DNA from: Streptomyces sp. NRRL B-1347
GTDB taxonomy: Bacteria; Actinomycetota; Actinomycetes; Streptomycetales; Streptomycetaceae
Direction: 5' to 3'
DNA: 17,924 bases
NCBI RefSeq assembly: GCF_000720325.1
Contig: NZ_JOJM01000097.1
Span: 1 to 17,924 of the forward strand
This document shows, in pieces, positions 6,404-13,145 of this stretch. The notes beneath the pieces are model-generated. The model saw only the letters and a program-made list of their open reading frames with translations. It made no database searches and was not told the DNA's origin. A program made the translations under genes and the position numbers. Each line of letters opens with the position of its first letter. The stretch's first letter is position 1.

Positions 6404-6424
6404 GGAGCATATCGAAAGTCGATA
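6382..6424. promoter_or_regulatory. Operator with three TCGATA half-sites
   Basis: TTTCGATATG (6382-6391) and CATATCGAAA (6408-6417) form a perfect 10-bp inverted repeat flanking the -10 box. TATCGAAAGTCGATA (6410-6424) forms a second, overlapping repeat. Three TATCGA half-sites in alternating orientation straddling the promoter are what an autoregulating small Xre repressor would need, and such a repressor is the second gene of the operon. Function is inference; the symmetry is plain. Confidence 0.6.
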
Positions 6425-6437
6425 GAGAAGGTTGATT

Positions 6438-7022
6438 GTGAACACTCGTCTGACCCGGACCGTGGGCTTGGTATCCATGCTGTTGGCCGTGGTGCTCGGG
6501 CTGGCCTTCGCGGCCCAGAGCACCCTGCGCCTGTTCGACGACGGGACGGTGTGCGCGAAGACCGGATTCTGGGCCAACGCCAAGCTGGAGGGCGGCCTGC
6601 CGGTGGAGGCGGGGGTGGAGGCGTCCAGTAGCCAGGCGCGGCTGTGCCAGCACGGTCCCTCGTTCGCGCAGCGGGCGGCGAGCGTGGGGGACGAGCTGGC
6701 CTGGGGGCTGTTCGCGGTGGTGGCGCTGGTGGTGTTCGCCCTGCTGCTGAAGGCGATCGTCGAGAACGGGCCGTTCACGAACCCCGCGGCCCAGTACCTG
6801 ACGCGGCTGGGCTGGGTGGTGACCCTGGGCGCGCCGCTGACCTCCCTGGCCACCGGGTGGTCGCATGCCTGGCTGGTGGAGAGCATGGCACCGGTCGCGG
6901 GATCCAACCTGCGGATGGACGGGCCGCTGGAGCTGGTCGTGCCGGGTCTGGCCGCCCTGATCCTGGGTAAGATCATGCGCCAGGGCGTGGGCATGCGGGA
7001 GGACCTCGAAGGGACGGTGTGA
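6438..7022 (+). CDS. DUF2975-family membrane protein
   Basis: A 194-residue integral membrane protein. Hydrophobic segments: about residues 8-27 (VGLVSMLLAVVLGLAFAA), 90-110 (LAWGLFAVVALVVFALLLKAI), 123-140 (TRLGWVVTLGAPLTSLATG) and a C-terminal one (LELVVPGLAALILGKIM). FTNPAAQYLTRLGW is the conserved DUF2975 signature (PFtxxnarrLr). Two cysteines lie in the large extracytoplasmic loop after the first segment. I start at GTG 6438, six bases after GAAGG, instead of TTG 6432. The following Xre gene overlaps by one base (TGATG), the standard DUF2975/YozG-like pair. Proteins of this family are thought to act with the small regulator as a membrane-linked sensor or stress module, but the biochemical role is not established. 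Confidence 0.85.
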   Translation: MNTRLTRTVGLVSMLLAVVLGLAFAAQSTLRLFDDGTVCAKTGFWANAKLEGGLPVEAGVEASSSQARLCQHGPSFAQRAASVGDELAWGLFAVVALVVFALLLKAIVENGPFTNPAAQYLTRLGWVVTLGAPLTSLATGWSHAWLVESMAPVAGSNLRMDGPLELVVPGLAALILGKIMRQGVGMREDLEGTV

Positions 7023-7255
7023 TGGCCGACGAGGAACTCCACTCCATCCGCATCCACCTGGACCGGGTGCTGGCCGAGCGCGGCATGACCCTCACCGAAC
7101 TCTCCGCGCGGGTGGGGATCACCGTGGTGAACCTGTCCATCCTCAAGAACGGCCGCGCCAAGGCGGTCCGCTTCTCCACCCTGTCGAAGATCTGCGACGT
7201 CCTGCGCTGCCAGCCGGGGGATCTGATCACCCATCATCCTGACGCTCCGGACTGA
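7022..7255 (+). CDS. YozG-like Xre family transcriptional regulator
   Basis: A 77-residue single-domain Cro/C1-type DNA-binding protein. The helix-turn-helix runs LAERGMTLTELSARVGITVVNLSILKNGRAKAVRFSTLSKICDVL, with the hallmark ending CDVLRCQPGDLI seen in the YozG/YgzD group. The ATG at 7022 overlaps the TGA of the DUF2975 gene by one base and has AAGGGA about eight bases upstream, so the pair is cotranscribed and coupled. It probably represses its own operon through the TCGATA-type sites at 6382-6424. A short GC-rich inverted repeat (CGGACC 7283-7288 / GGTCCG 7299-7304) lies after the stop and may terminate transcription. Confidence 0.92.
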   Translation: MADEELHSIRIHLDRVLAERGMTLTELSARVGITVVNLSILKNGRAKAVRFSTLSKICDVLRCQPGDLITHHPDAPD

Positions 7256-7332
7256 ACTCCCGCGCCCCCGCCCAGAGCGGCACGGACCCGGCCGGCGCGG
7301 TCCGCGGGATGGTGTGTGTGCGGCCCGGCCGG

Positions 7333-7569
7333 TCAGTGCTGGATCAGGCCGCCGGTGGGGACGGGAGCGGTGTGGCCGGTCGGCGGGGCGGTCCGTGCCA
7401 GGGCCAGGCCGACGTCGACCCGGATCACCGTGTCGAGGGGGTCCTCCGCGTGTTCCACCCGTCCGCCCGGAAGCGTCCAGGTGGACTCGCCTTGCGCGGA
7501 GATGTGGCGGGCGAGCAGTACCCGTCCGTCCTCGATGCACACGGCGTATGCCGCCAGCCTCAAACTCAC
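7333..7569 (-). pseudogene. NUDIX hydrolase with internal in-frame deletion
   Basis: The 78-residue frame begins like a normal NUDIX hydrolase: SLRLAAYAVCIEDGRVLLAR, WTLPGGRVEHAEDPLDTVIR. The NUDIX box GX5EX7REUXEEXGU is intact through G36, E42 and R50, then breaks: E51, the two catalytic glutamates and the end of the box are missing. The frame jumps straight to VDVGLALARTAPPTGHTAPV...GGLIQH, which looks like the normal C-terminus of this NUDIX subfamily. About 75 residues appear deleted without loss of frame. A diphosphate hydrolase without the REUXEE core cannot bind its metal, so this should be inactive. GTG at 7569 lies right after AGGGGA; TTG two codons later has better spacing. It lies downstream of the amidohydrolase but beyond a strong hairpin. 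Confidence 0.65.
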
Positions 7570-7591
7570 TCCCCTGCGTCCGGGCGCCCGT

Positions 7592-7631
7592 CCGCCGCCG
7601 GACGCCCCGTCGGGGCGGCGTCCGGCGGCGG
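7592..7631. terminator. Strong GC hairpin after the amidohydrolase gene
   Basis: A perfect 15-bp stem, CCGCCGCCGGACGCC (7592-7606) and GGCGTCCGGCGGCGG (7617-7631), with a 10-nt loop, begins 20 bases after the amidohydrolase stop. There is no T-run, as is usual for streptomycete terminators. Confidence 0.65.
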
Positions 7632-7651
7632 GCGGTGTGGTGCGGGAGGGC

Positions 7652-8971
7652 TCAGTGTCCGGTCGGTCCGTCCGCCGGCTTGGCGGTCGGCGTCCACTTC
7701 TTGGCCGTCTTGCCGTTGAGGTCCCAGACCACCTGACCGGCGCGGACGGTGAGCTCGGCGGTCAGCTTCTGGGTGCCGTCCACGCGGAAGCCGAAGCTGT
7801 CCACGTACCCGAACGTGCCCTGCTGGCGGGCGAGGACCGCGATGTCGGCGGGCGCGCCCACCGAGAGGTTGCCCAGGTCGGTGCGCTTGATCGCCTTCGC
7901 CGGCTTCCACGTCGAGGCGTCGATGACGTCCTTCAGCGGCATGTTGAGGGCGAGGAACTTGGACATGACGTTGGTCTGGTCCTTCATGCCCGAGTTCATG
8001 CTGGTGATGTGCAGGTCGGTGGAGATGGCGTCGGGGGTGAAGCCCGCCTTCAGCGCCGGGACCGCGACCCTCCAGCCGAAGCTGCCGCCGCCGTGGCCGA
8101 CGTCGTAGAGGACGCCGCGGTCGCGTCCCTGCTGCATGGCCGGGTTGAGCTTGCCGTCTTCGCCCAGCTCGCCGCGGTTTCCGGAGTAGGCGTGCGAGTA
8201 GATGTCGCCGGGGCGCAGCTTCTCGGTGAGCAGCGTCTTCAGGGGGCGTTCGGGGCGGGGCTCGCCGAAGTCGACCAGTACCGGGACGTTTGCGTCCTTT
8301 CCGGCCTGGATGGAGTTGTCGACCGGTGTCCATTCCGGTCCCTCGTAGTGCGCTGTCTTGATGCCGACGATCGTGTCCGGGTACTGGCGGGCCTTCTCGG
8401 CGGCCGGGCCCGGCTTCATGTCGCTGAGGTCCTGTTCGGCGGGGTTGCCCGCCATGCCCTTGCCGACGATGTTGAGGAAGGCGAGCACGCGGGTCTTGGA
8501 CCGGTCGATGGTGTTCTTCTTGAACAGGTCGAAGTTGGCGGCGCCGGCGGATCCCGCGTCCACGGCGGTGGTGACGCCGGAGCGGAAGGTGAAGCCGTCG
8601 GGGGCGACGCCGTTCTTGCCGTTCGCGTACGCGTCCTCGGGCCCGTTGAAGAGGTGGGCGTGCAGGTCGATCAGGCCCGGTGTGACGAAGTTGCCGTCCG
8701 CGTCGACGGTCTGCTTGGTGGCCGAGGTGTCTATGTTCTCCGCCACCTTGGCGATCTTTCCGTCCTTGACGGCGACGTCGCGTACGGCATCGATGTTGTT
8801 CTTGGGGTCGATGACGTGGCCGCGGCGGATGACGAGGTCGTACGCCTCCGCGGCGCTGGTCTTCGTTCCGGCCGACACGCCGGCGGAGGGGGTGGCGCCG
8901 ACCGTGGCGCCGATGAGGAGGGCGATCCCTGCGGGCAGCAGGATTTTGTGGAGCCGGTCTCTTGTGGGCAT
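7652..8971 (-). CDS. Secreted amidohydrolase/deacetylase-family metallohydrolase
   Basis: A 439-residue amidohydrolase-superfamily enzyme related to the EF_0837/dihydroorotase-like group. A signal peptide (RDRLHKILLPAGIALLIGAT..., possible cleavage after GVSA) implies export, unusual for this group. The composite first domain reads YDLVIRRGHVIDPKN; the metal-binding HxH is in PGLIDLHAHLF; a candidate carboxylated lysine is in VGIKTAHYEG; later metal or substrate residues lie in DIYSHAYSG and ISTDLHITSMN; the end has PADIAVLARQQG and the beta-sandwich close. It should hydrolyse an amide or cyclic amide; the substrate is unknown. I prefer the ATG at 8971, which has GGGA seven bases upstream, over 8983, which has none. 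A DasR-like operator lies just upstream, hinting at a role in N-acetylglucosamine or chitin turnover. Confidence 0.88.
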   Translation of the reverse strand: MPTRDRLHKILLPAGIALLIGATVGATPSAGVSAGTKTSAAEAYDLVIRRGHVIDPKNNIDAVRDVAVKDGKIAKVAENIDTSATKQTVDADGNFVTPGLIDLHAHLFNGPEDAYANGKNGVAPDGFTFRSGVTTAVDAGSAGAANFDLFKKNTIDRSKTRVLAFLNIVGKGMAGNPAEQDLSDMKPGPAAEKARQYPDTIVGIKTAHYEGPEWTPVDNSIQAGKDANVPVLVDFGEPRPERPLKTLLTEKLRPGDIYSHAYSGNRGELGEDGKLNPAMQQGRDRGVLYDVGHGGGSFGWRVAVPALKAGFTPDAISTDLHITSMNSGMKDQTNVMSKFLALNMPLKDVIDASTWKPAKAIKRTDLGNLSVGAPADIAVLARQQGTFGYVDSFGFRVDGTQKLTAELTVRAGQVVWDLNGKTAKKWTPTAKPADGPTGH

Positions 8972-8998
8972 GCGGGTTCCCATCTCAGATGACGGCGA

Positions 8999-9014
8999 TG
9001 TGGTCTAGACAACT
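8999..9014. promoter_or_regulatory. DasR-like operator (dre) upstream of amidohydrolase
   Basis: TGTGGTCTAGACAACT matches 14 of 16 positions of the DasR consensus AGTGGTCTAGACCACT as I recall it, including the invariant core GGTCTAGAC. It lies 28 bases before the preferred start of the amidohydrolase gene, where a GntR-type repressor would block transcription. Confidence 0.6.
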
Positions 9015-9512
9015 GTGCCCGATGGGGCGCCTTTCAATCAATGAGGCGGCCACGCATTTCCCGCGCCGGGCGGCAGGGCGCTCATTTCAGGCCACGCCAA
9101 GAGCCGCGCCAGGGGCGGGAGTTGACTGTTCCGCGCGGTCGGCGTGTTCGGCGGTCGCGGCCTTGGCGCGGGGCGGGTGCGGGAGGCGCGGGCCCGGCGG
9201 CCCGGGCCGGGCGCCGCTCGTTTCCTGCTGCGGGCTGCCCTTGCTTCCTCGCTGGTCAGCCTCCGGGACGTGGGCCTGGAGCGGGGGCGAAGGGGTCCGC
9301 GACGGGCGGCAGCGGGCGGGCGGCTCCACGGTCTGCGCCATCGGGCGGGCGCGCGCCGCGGCTCCGCGCTCGCTCCCGCGCGCTGCGCACGCCTGCGCCT
9401 CGCCAGGACAGGCCGGAAACAGATCTTGACGCGTCGTCAGCCGTTTGGTGCAGCATGTGCAACGGACTCACGACCGGCCCTTCGGCCGACTGGCCCGTCG
9501 GGGTCCCTTCGG
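9015..9512. other. About 500 bases without a supportable gene
   Basis: All frames in this very GC-rich stretch give low-complexity Arg/Pro/Ala translations without family motifs, and none has a good ribosome binding site. One small perfect inverted repeat, TGACG CGT CGTCA, lies at 9427-9439 and includes a TTGACG that could be a -35 or a TetR-like half-site; no gene clearly starts after it. It may be the debris of genes that once adjoined the truncated SRPBCC frame to the right. Confidence 0.4.
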
Positions 9513-9929
9513 TCAGGCCAAGGGCGCGTGCAGCCTGCCCGCCCGCACCGCCGCGCCGGGAGACCCGGGCCCCTGCCAGGGCGAGGCGGAGGCCAGGGTT
9601 TGCCCCATCCGCTTGACGGCCTGTTCGCTCAGGCCTTCCAGGGTCGGGACGGCGGCGCGGCTGAGCCCTCTCATGGCCAGGGGTGCGAAGGGGCGGAAGA
9701 GCGGGGCGAAGCCGAGGCCGCACCGGTAGACGATGCGGCAGCGCGTGTCGTCGACGGGCTCGATCCGCACGCGTTCGACGAACTTCGAGAAGACCTCGGG
9801 CCGGAGGCCGGCAGCGGTGAACGACCACGGGTGCGGCTCGTCCCAGCCGACGAAGCGCTCCTTGCGCTGGCCCGGTCCCCAGCGGCGCCTGCGCCACGGC
9901 CGCAGCAGGAACCTATTTTTCCTATTCAT
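9513..9929 (-). pseudogene. SRPBCC/polyketide-cyclase-like fragment
   Basis: The central part (KERFVGWDEPHPWSFTAAGL, FVERVRIEPVDDTRCRIVYR, FRPFAPLAMRGLSRAAVPTL) resembles the second half of SRPBCC (START/Bet v1-like) ligand-binding proteins, including the C-terminal helix. The first half, which normally carries an 'exIxaPpexVfayltD'-like opening, is missing; instead the frame starts MNRKNRFLLRPWRRRRWGPG with no family resemblance and no ribosome binding site. After LEGLSEQAVKRMG the tail (SPWQGPGSPGAAVRAGRLH) also looks foreign. A 5'-truncated, decaying gene is the best reading. Ligand and role are unknown. Confidence 0.5.
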
Positions 9930-10157
9930 TCAGTGGTGCGGTCTTTTCCGCGTTATGTCGCCTGCTGGGCTTTCTGGGGCTTTTGATGTCCCGGCCGGTC
10001 CCGTCGGCCGTCTCCCCGGCTGGGGCCGGGGTGGGGGCCGGGGGCCGGGGGCTGCCCTGCTGATGTTCTGATGTCGTGGGTCTTGTGCGGAACGATATTG
10101 CTCGGCAGGGCCTCTCCCTGTCTGTACGGCTGTACCCCTGAAGAGGAGTTGTTCTGC

Positions 10158-10892
10158 ATGGTCCGTCGTTTTCGTGTGCTGCTGCTGACCGCCTTGGCGC
10201 TGGTCGCGGGCTCGGTGCTGTCGTCCCCGCCGGCCTTCGCCGTCATCGGCGGGTCGAAGAGCACCTACGGGCCGTGGGCGGTACGCATGCTCGTCGACGG
10301 CAAACCGGCGTGCACGGGGACGGCGGTCTCGCGCCAGTGGATCCTCACCGCCTCGCACTGCTTCTACGAGCAGGCGCGGCCGGTCGCCGACAAGCGGATC
10401 TCCTTCCGGGTGGGCAACCTCGACATGCGCAAGGGCAAGACGGTCCGCCCCATACCCCGCAAGCGTGTGGGCAGCGCGCACGCCGACATGATGCTCATCA
10501 AGGTCGCGCCGATGAACGTCCGCACGGCACGCCTGTCCACGGTCGGTGTCCACCGCGGCCAGGCCGTGCGCCAGTACGGGTGGGGTGCCACCTGCACCAC
10601 GGACGAGAGCGCCTGCCAGTCGCCCGTCCTCAAGCAGTCGGACCTGAAGGTCGTACGGCCCAACGACCCTAGGTGCGCGGGCCTCACCGCCCCGGGCGGG
10701 CCCGACTTCTGCATGAAGAAGGTGTCGGGGATTCCCGCCGGGGGTGACTCCGGAGGCCCGGTGATGACCGTCGGCCCGCGGGGCACCGAGAAGCTCATCG
10801 GCGTCTTCAACGGCTCCGACCGGGAGAAGGGCGCCGAGGCCGGAGAGGTGTCCCAGCAGCTCTCCTGGATCCGCTCGGTCATCCGGCGATAG
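10158..10892 (+). CDS. Secreted S1-family serine protease
   Basis: A 244-residue exported chymotrypsin-fold protease. The signal peptide MVRRFRVLLLTALALVAG...PPAFA ends at residue 28, directly followed by VIGG, the new N-terminus that in this family inserts to activate the enzyme, so no separate propeptide is visible. Catalytic triad: H67 in ILTASHC, D110 in SAHADMMLIK, S198 in AGGDSGGP. C52 and C68 would form the conserved disulfide next to the histidine. The residue six before the serine, which fixes P1 preference, is I192 rather than Asp, so trypsin-like Lys/Arg cleavage is not expected. AAGAGGAG sits nine bases before the ATG at 10158. Monocistronic, facing the DUF1232 gene. Confidence 0.93.
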   Translation: MVRRFRVLLLTALALVAGSVLSSPPAFAVIGGSKSTYGPWAVRMLVDGKPACTGTAVSRQWILTASHCFYEQARPVADKRISFRVGNLDMRKGKTVRPIPRKRVGSAHADMMLIKVAPMNVRTARLSTVGVHRGQAVRQYGWGATCTTDESACQSPVLKQSDLKVVRPNDPRCAGLTAPGGPDFCMKKVSGIPAGGDSGGPVMTVGPRGTEKLIGVFNGSDREKGAEAGEVSQQLSWIRSVIRR

Positions 10893-10910
10893 CCGCTGCG
10901 GGGCAGGCCG

Positions 10911-10999
10911 CGCCGCGCCCCGGAACGTGATGGTGAAGGACTTGGCGGGCGCCCTTTCGGCCCCGGCCGGCCCTCCCCCGTCATGTTCCGGGGCGCGGC
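10911..10999. terminator. Long-range inverted repeat between convergent genes
   Basis: Bases 10911-10930 and 10981-10999 are complementary over about 19 positions with one mismatch and a one-base bulge, separated by 50 bases that are themselves GC-rich and foldable. The right arm begins on the stop codon of the DUF1232 gene. It probably serves as a shared, bidirectional terminator for the protease and DUF1232 genes. Confidence 0.45.
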
Positions 11000-11316
11000 T
11001 GCGTTGTGTCCGGCGCGGGGTGCCGGCCGGGCAGGCCGGTGCGGTGCGCCGCCGTGTTCAGGGTGCGCAGGGCCAGCAGCAGGACGCCGATGTCGTCCAG
11101 GTAGACGGGGTCGGGGAGCAGGTCCACCGGGGAGATCGTGTAGATGAGGGCGCCGTAGAAGGCCAGTTTGTTCTGCAGGGGGATTCCCGCGTCGCGCAGC
11201 CGGCGCCGGGCGCGCAGGAGCCGCAGGAACAGCACGAGTGCGGCTCCTGCGGCCGCCACGAGCAGCACCGCCGCGGTGATGAGCAGTGCCGCTGGCCAGT
11301 GGTGGTCACTGTTCAT
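10981..11316 (-). CDS. DUF1232 (YkvA-like) membrane protein
   Basis: A 111-residue protein. Residues about 9-33 form one hydrophobic segment (ALLITAAVLLVAAAGAALVLFL), followed by a basic stretch (RLLRARRRLRDAG) and the DUF1232 core AFYGALIYTISPVDLLPDPVYLDDIGVLLLALR, whose SPVDLLPD motif is diagnostic. A proline-rich tail ends the protein. The function of YkvA-type proteins is not established. AAGGAGGGG stands a few bases before the ATG at 11316, a strong ribosome binding site. It is divergent from the TPR gene on the right, with about 250 bases between them that hold a small inverted repeat (GCGTCCC 11357-11363 / GGGACGC 11375-11381). Confidence 0.9.
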   Translation of the reverse strand: MNSDHHWPAALLITAAVLLVAAAGAALVLFLRLLRARRRLRDAGIPLQNKLAFYGALIYTISPVDLLPDPVYLDDIGVLLLALRTLNTAAHRTGLPGRHPAPDTTQPRPGT

Positions 11317-11568
11317 CCGTTCCCCTCCTTCTGGGCCGGCGCCGCTGGTCCCGGCAGCGTCCCACGGGCCTGGCGGGACGCCGGGGATGCGCGCCCCGGC
11401 ACGGCCGTCCCCTTTCTCGCGTACCCCGTGAGCGGCGGTGCTGTGCGCCGTCCGCCCCCGCTCGCTTGCGGCCGTTGGGGAGAAGCCCGGCGTGGCTGTG
11501 GTGTCCGCCCGGTGGGGAGGGGGCAGGGTTCTCGCGGTGCTGTGGTGGGATTCCGGGAGGTGGGCTGG

Positions 11569-12918
11569 GTGGTCACGGATCGGCATGGCCAGGAGATGAA
11601 GGGCACCGGTGCGGTGGCGGTGCGGCATTACGAGCGGGCCCTTGAGGAGCTTCTCTTCTTCCGTGAGGAGGTGGTCGGGGAGGTCGGGGCCGTACTGGAG
11701 GCCTCGCCGCGCTCGGTCATGGGCCACGTCTTCCAGGCCTATCTCGGGCTGCTGGGGACGGAGGAGAAGGACGCGGCCGAGGCGGCCGCGGCGTTCGGGG
11801 TATTCCGCCGGCAGGTCCCGGTGGAGGGGCTGACGGTGCGTGAGCGCATGCATGTGGAGGCTGCTTCGTCCTGGCTGGGTGGTGACATGCACCGGGCCGG
11901 GCGGGTGCTCGGCGAGCTCGTGGTGGCGTATCCCCGGGACGCGCTCGCGCTGGCGGTGGGCCATCAGATCGACTTCTTCACGGGGGATGCCGTGCTGTTG
12001 CGGGACCGCATCGGCGGGGCGCTGGCCGCCTGGGACCGGGACGACCCGCACTACGGGCTGCTGCAGGGCATGTACGCGTTCGGCCTGGAGGAGGCCGGGC
12101 ACTACGGGCTTGCCGAGCAGGTGGGCCTGGAGGCCGTCGAGCGCAACGCCCGTGACGTGTGGGGCATCCACGCCGTCGTGCACGCCTATGAGATGCAGGG
12201 GCGGCACGAGGACGGCATCGGCTACCTCGACGCCCGGCGGCAGGCGTGGTCGGCCGGCAACTATCTGAACGTGCACAACTGGTGGCACTACGCCCTGTAC
12301 CTGCTGGAGACGGGGCGCGTCGATGAGGTCCTGGCGGTCTATGACGCGGCCCTGCACCACGACGGTTCGGCCGGGGCGGCGATGGAGCTGCTGGACGCCG
12401 CCGCGCTGCTGTGGCGCCTGTATCTCGCGGGCGCCGACACCGGCGGCCGGTGGCCGGTGCTGGCCCAGGCGTGGGCGCGGCGGGACGACGGGCCTCATTA
12501 CGCCTTCAATGACGTCCATGCCGTCATGGCCTACGTCGGTGCCGGCCGTCTCGGGGATGCCGAGCGGCTCATCGGCGCGCGGCAGGGGTGGCTGCGTGAT
12601 GCCGGGGCGGGGCTGTCGAACGTGGCGATGACCGCCGAGATCGGTCTTCCGGTGTGCCGGGCGCTGGTGGCGTACGGGCGGCGGCGCTACGGCGAGGTGG
12701 TGGATCTGCTGCTTCCGGTGCGCCGGCGGCTGCAGGAGTTCGGCGGCAGTCACGCCCAGCGGGACGCCCTGCAGAAGACCCTCGTCGAGGCCGCTCTGCA
12801 CGCGGGCCGTCATGACCTGGGCCGCACGCTGCTGAGCGAGCGCATCCATCTGCGCTCGCGCTGCCCGTACAACCAGCAGGCGTGGGCGCGTCTGATGGCG
12901 AAGGACAGCCAGGGGTGA
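11569..12918 (+). CDS. TTC38-like tetratricopeptide repeat protein
   Basis: A 449-residue all-helical protein resembling the tetratricopeptide repeat protein 38 family, which is about this length in bacteria and eukaryotes. Visible features are the opening VTDRHGQEMKGTGAVAVRHYERAL, AYLGLLGTEEKDAAEA, a helix-rich middle with WGIHAVVHAYEMQGRHEDGI and the family-typical NVHNWWHYALYLLETGRVDEVL, then HYAFNDVHAVMAYVGAGR. The start GTG at 11569 follows GGGAGG with eight bases spacing and matches the usual N-terminus; the longer open frame upstream is not needed. There is no signal peptide. TPR scaffolds bind proteins; no partner or reaction is known to me for this family. Monocistronic. Confidence 0.85.
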   Translation: MVTDRHGQEMKGTGAVAVRHYERALEELLFFREEVVGEVGAVLEASPRSVMGHVFQAYLGLLGTEEKDAAEAAAAFGVFRRQVPVEGLTVRERMHVEAASSWLGGDMHRAGRVLGELVVAYPRDALALAVGHQIDFFTGDAVLLRDRIGGALAAWDRDDPHYGLLQGMYAFGLEEAGHYGLAEQVGLEAVERNARDVWGIHAVVHAYEMQGRHEDGIGYLDARRQAWSAGNYLNVHNWWHYALYLLETGRVDEVLAVYDAALHHDGSAGAAMELLDAAALLWRLYLAGADTGGRWPVLAQAWARRDDGPHYAFNDVHAVMAYVGAGRLGDAERLIGARQGWLRDAGAGLSNVAMTAEIGLPVCRALVAYGRRRYGEVVDLLLPVRRRLQEFGGSHAQRDALQKTLVEAALHAGRHDLGRTLLSERIHLRSRCPYNQQAWARLMAKDSQG

Positions 12919-13145
12919 ATGTGTAGTGGTGAGTGAGTGGTGTCCGGTGTGCGGGCGGTGTGGTGGCCGGTAACGGAGGCTGTCGTGGCTCTTGTTCCCG
13001 GTGTTTTTCGGGTGCACGCTCGGTGACCGGGTCGGCGACGTAGGGTTCGTCTTGATCTTTCCGAGGGGCATGGGCATCGGCACGGGGCGCCCGGCCGGGC
13101 AGGGGCGGGCCGCTGCGTGCGATGTGCCGAGAAATGGGATGCTGG

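Noticed and set aside
5384..7540. A 718-codon minus-strand frame covering the DUF2975 and Xre genes
   Set aside because: Only its last 271 codons form a protein family (SDR), with a GGAGG-preceded ATG at 6199; the remainder is antisense to a well-supported operon.
7316..8992. A 558-codon plus-strand frame opposite the amidohydrolase
   Set aside because: It is a Gly/Val/Asp-rich mirror frame caused by high GC at third positions; the minus strand carries a clear enzyme.
9355..9415. A second telomere-like palindrome cluster
   Set aside because: It contains GGCTCCGC-like words, but the arms are short and imperfect and there is no continuous series of hairpins.
10927..11568. N-terminal extension of the TTC38-like gene
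   Set aside because: The frame is open, but it overlaps the DUF1232 gene on the other strand and lacks family similarity; GTG 11569 with GGGAGG fits the usual protein start.
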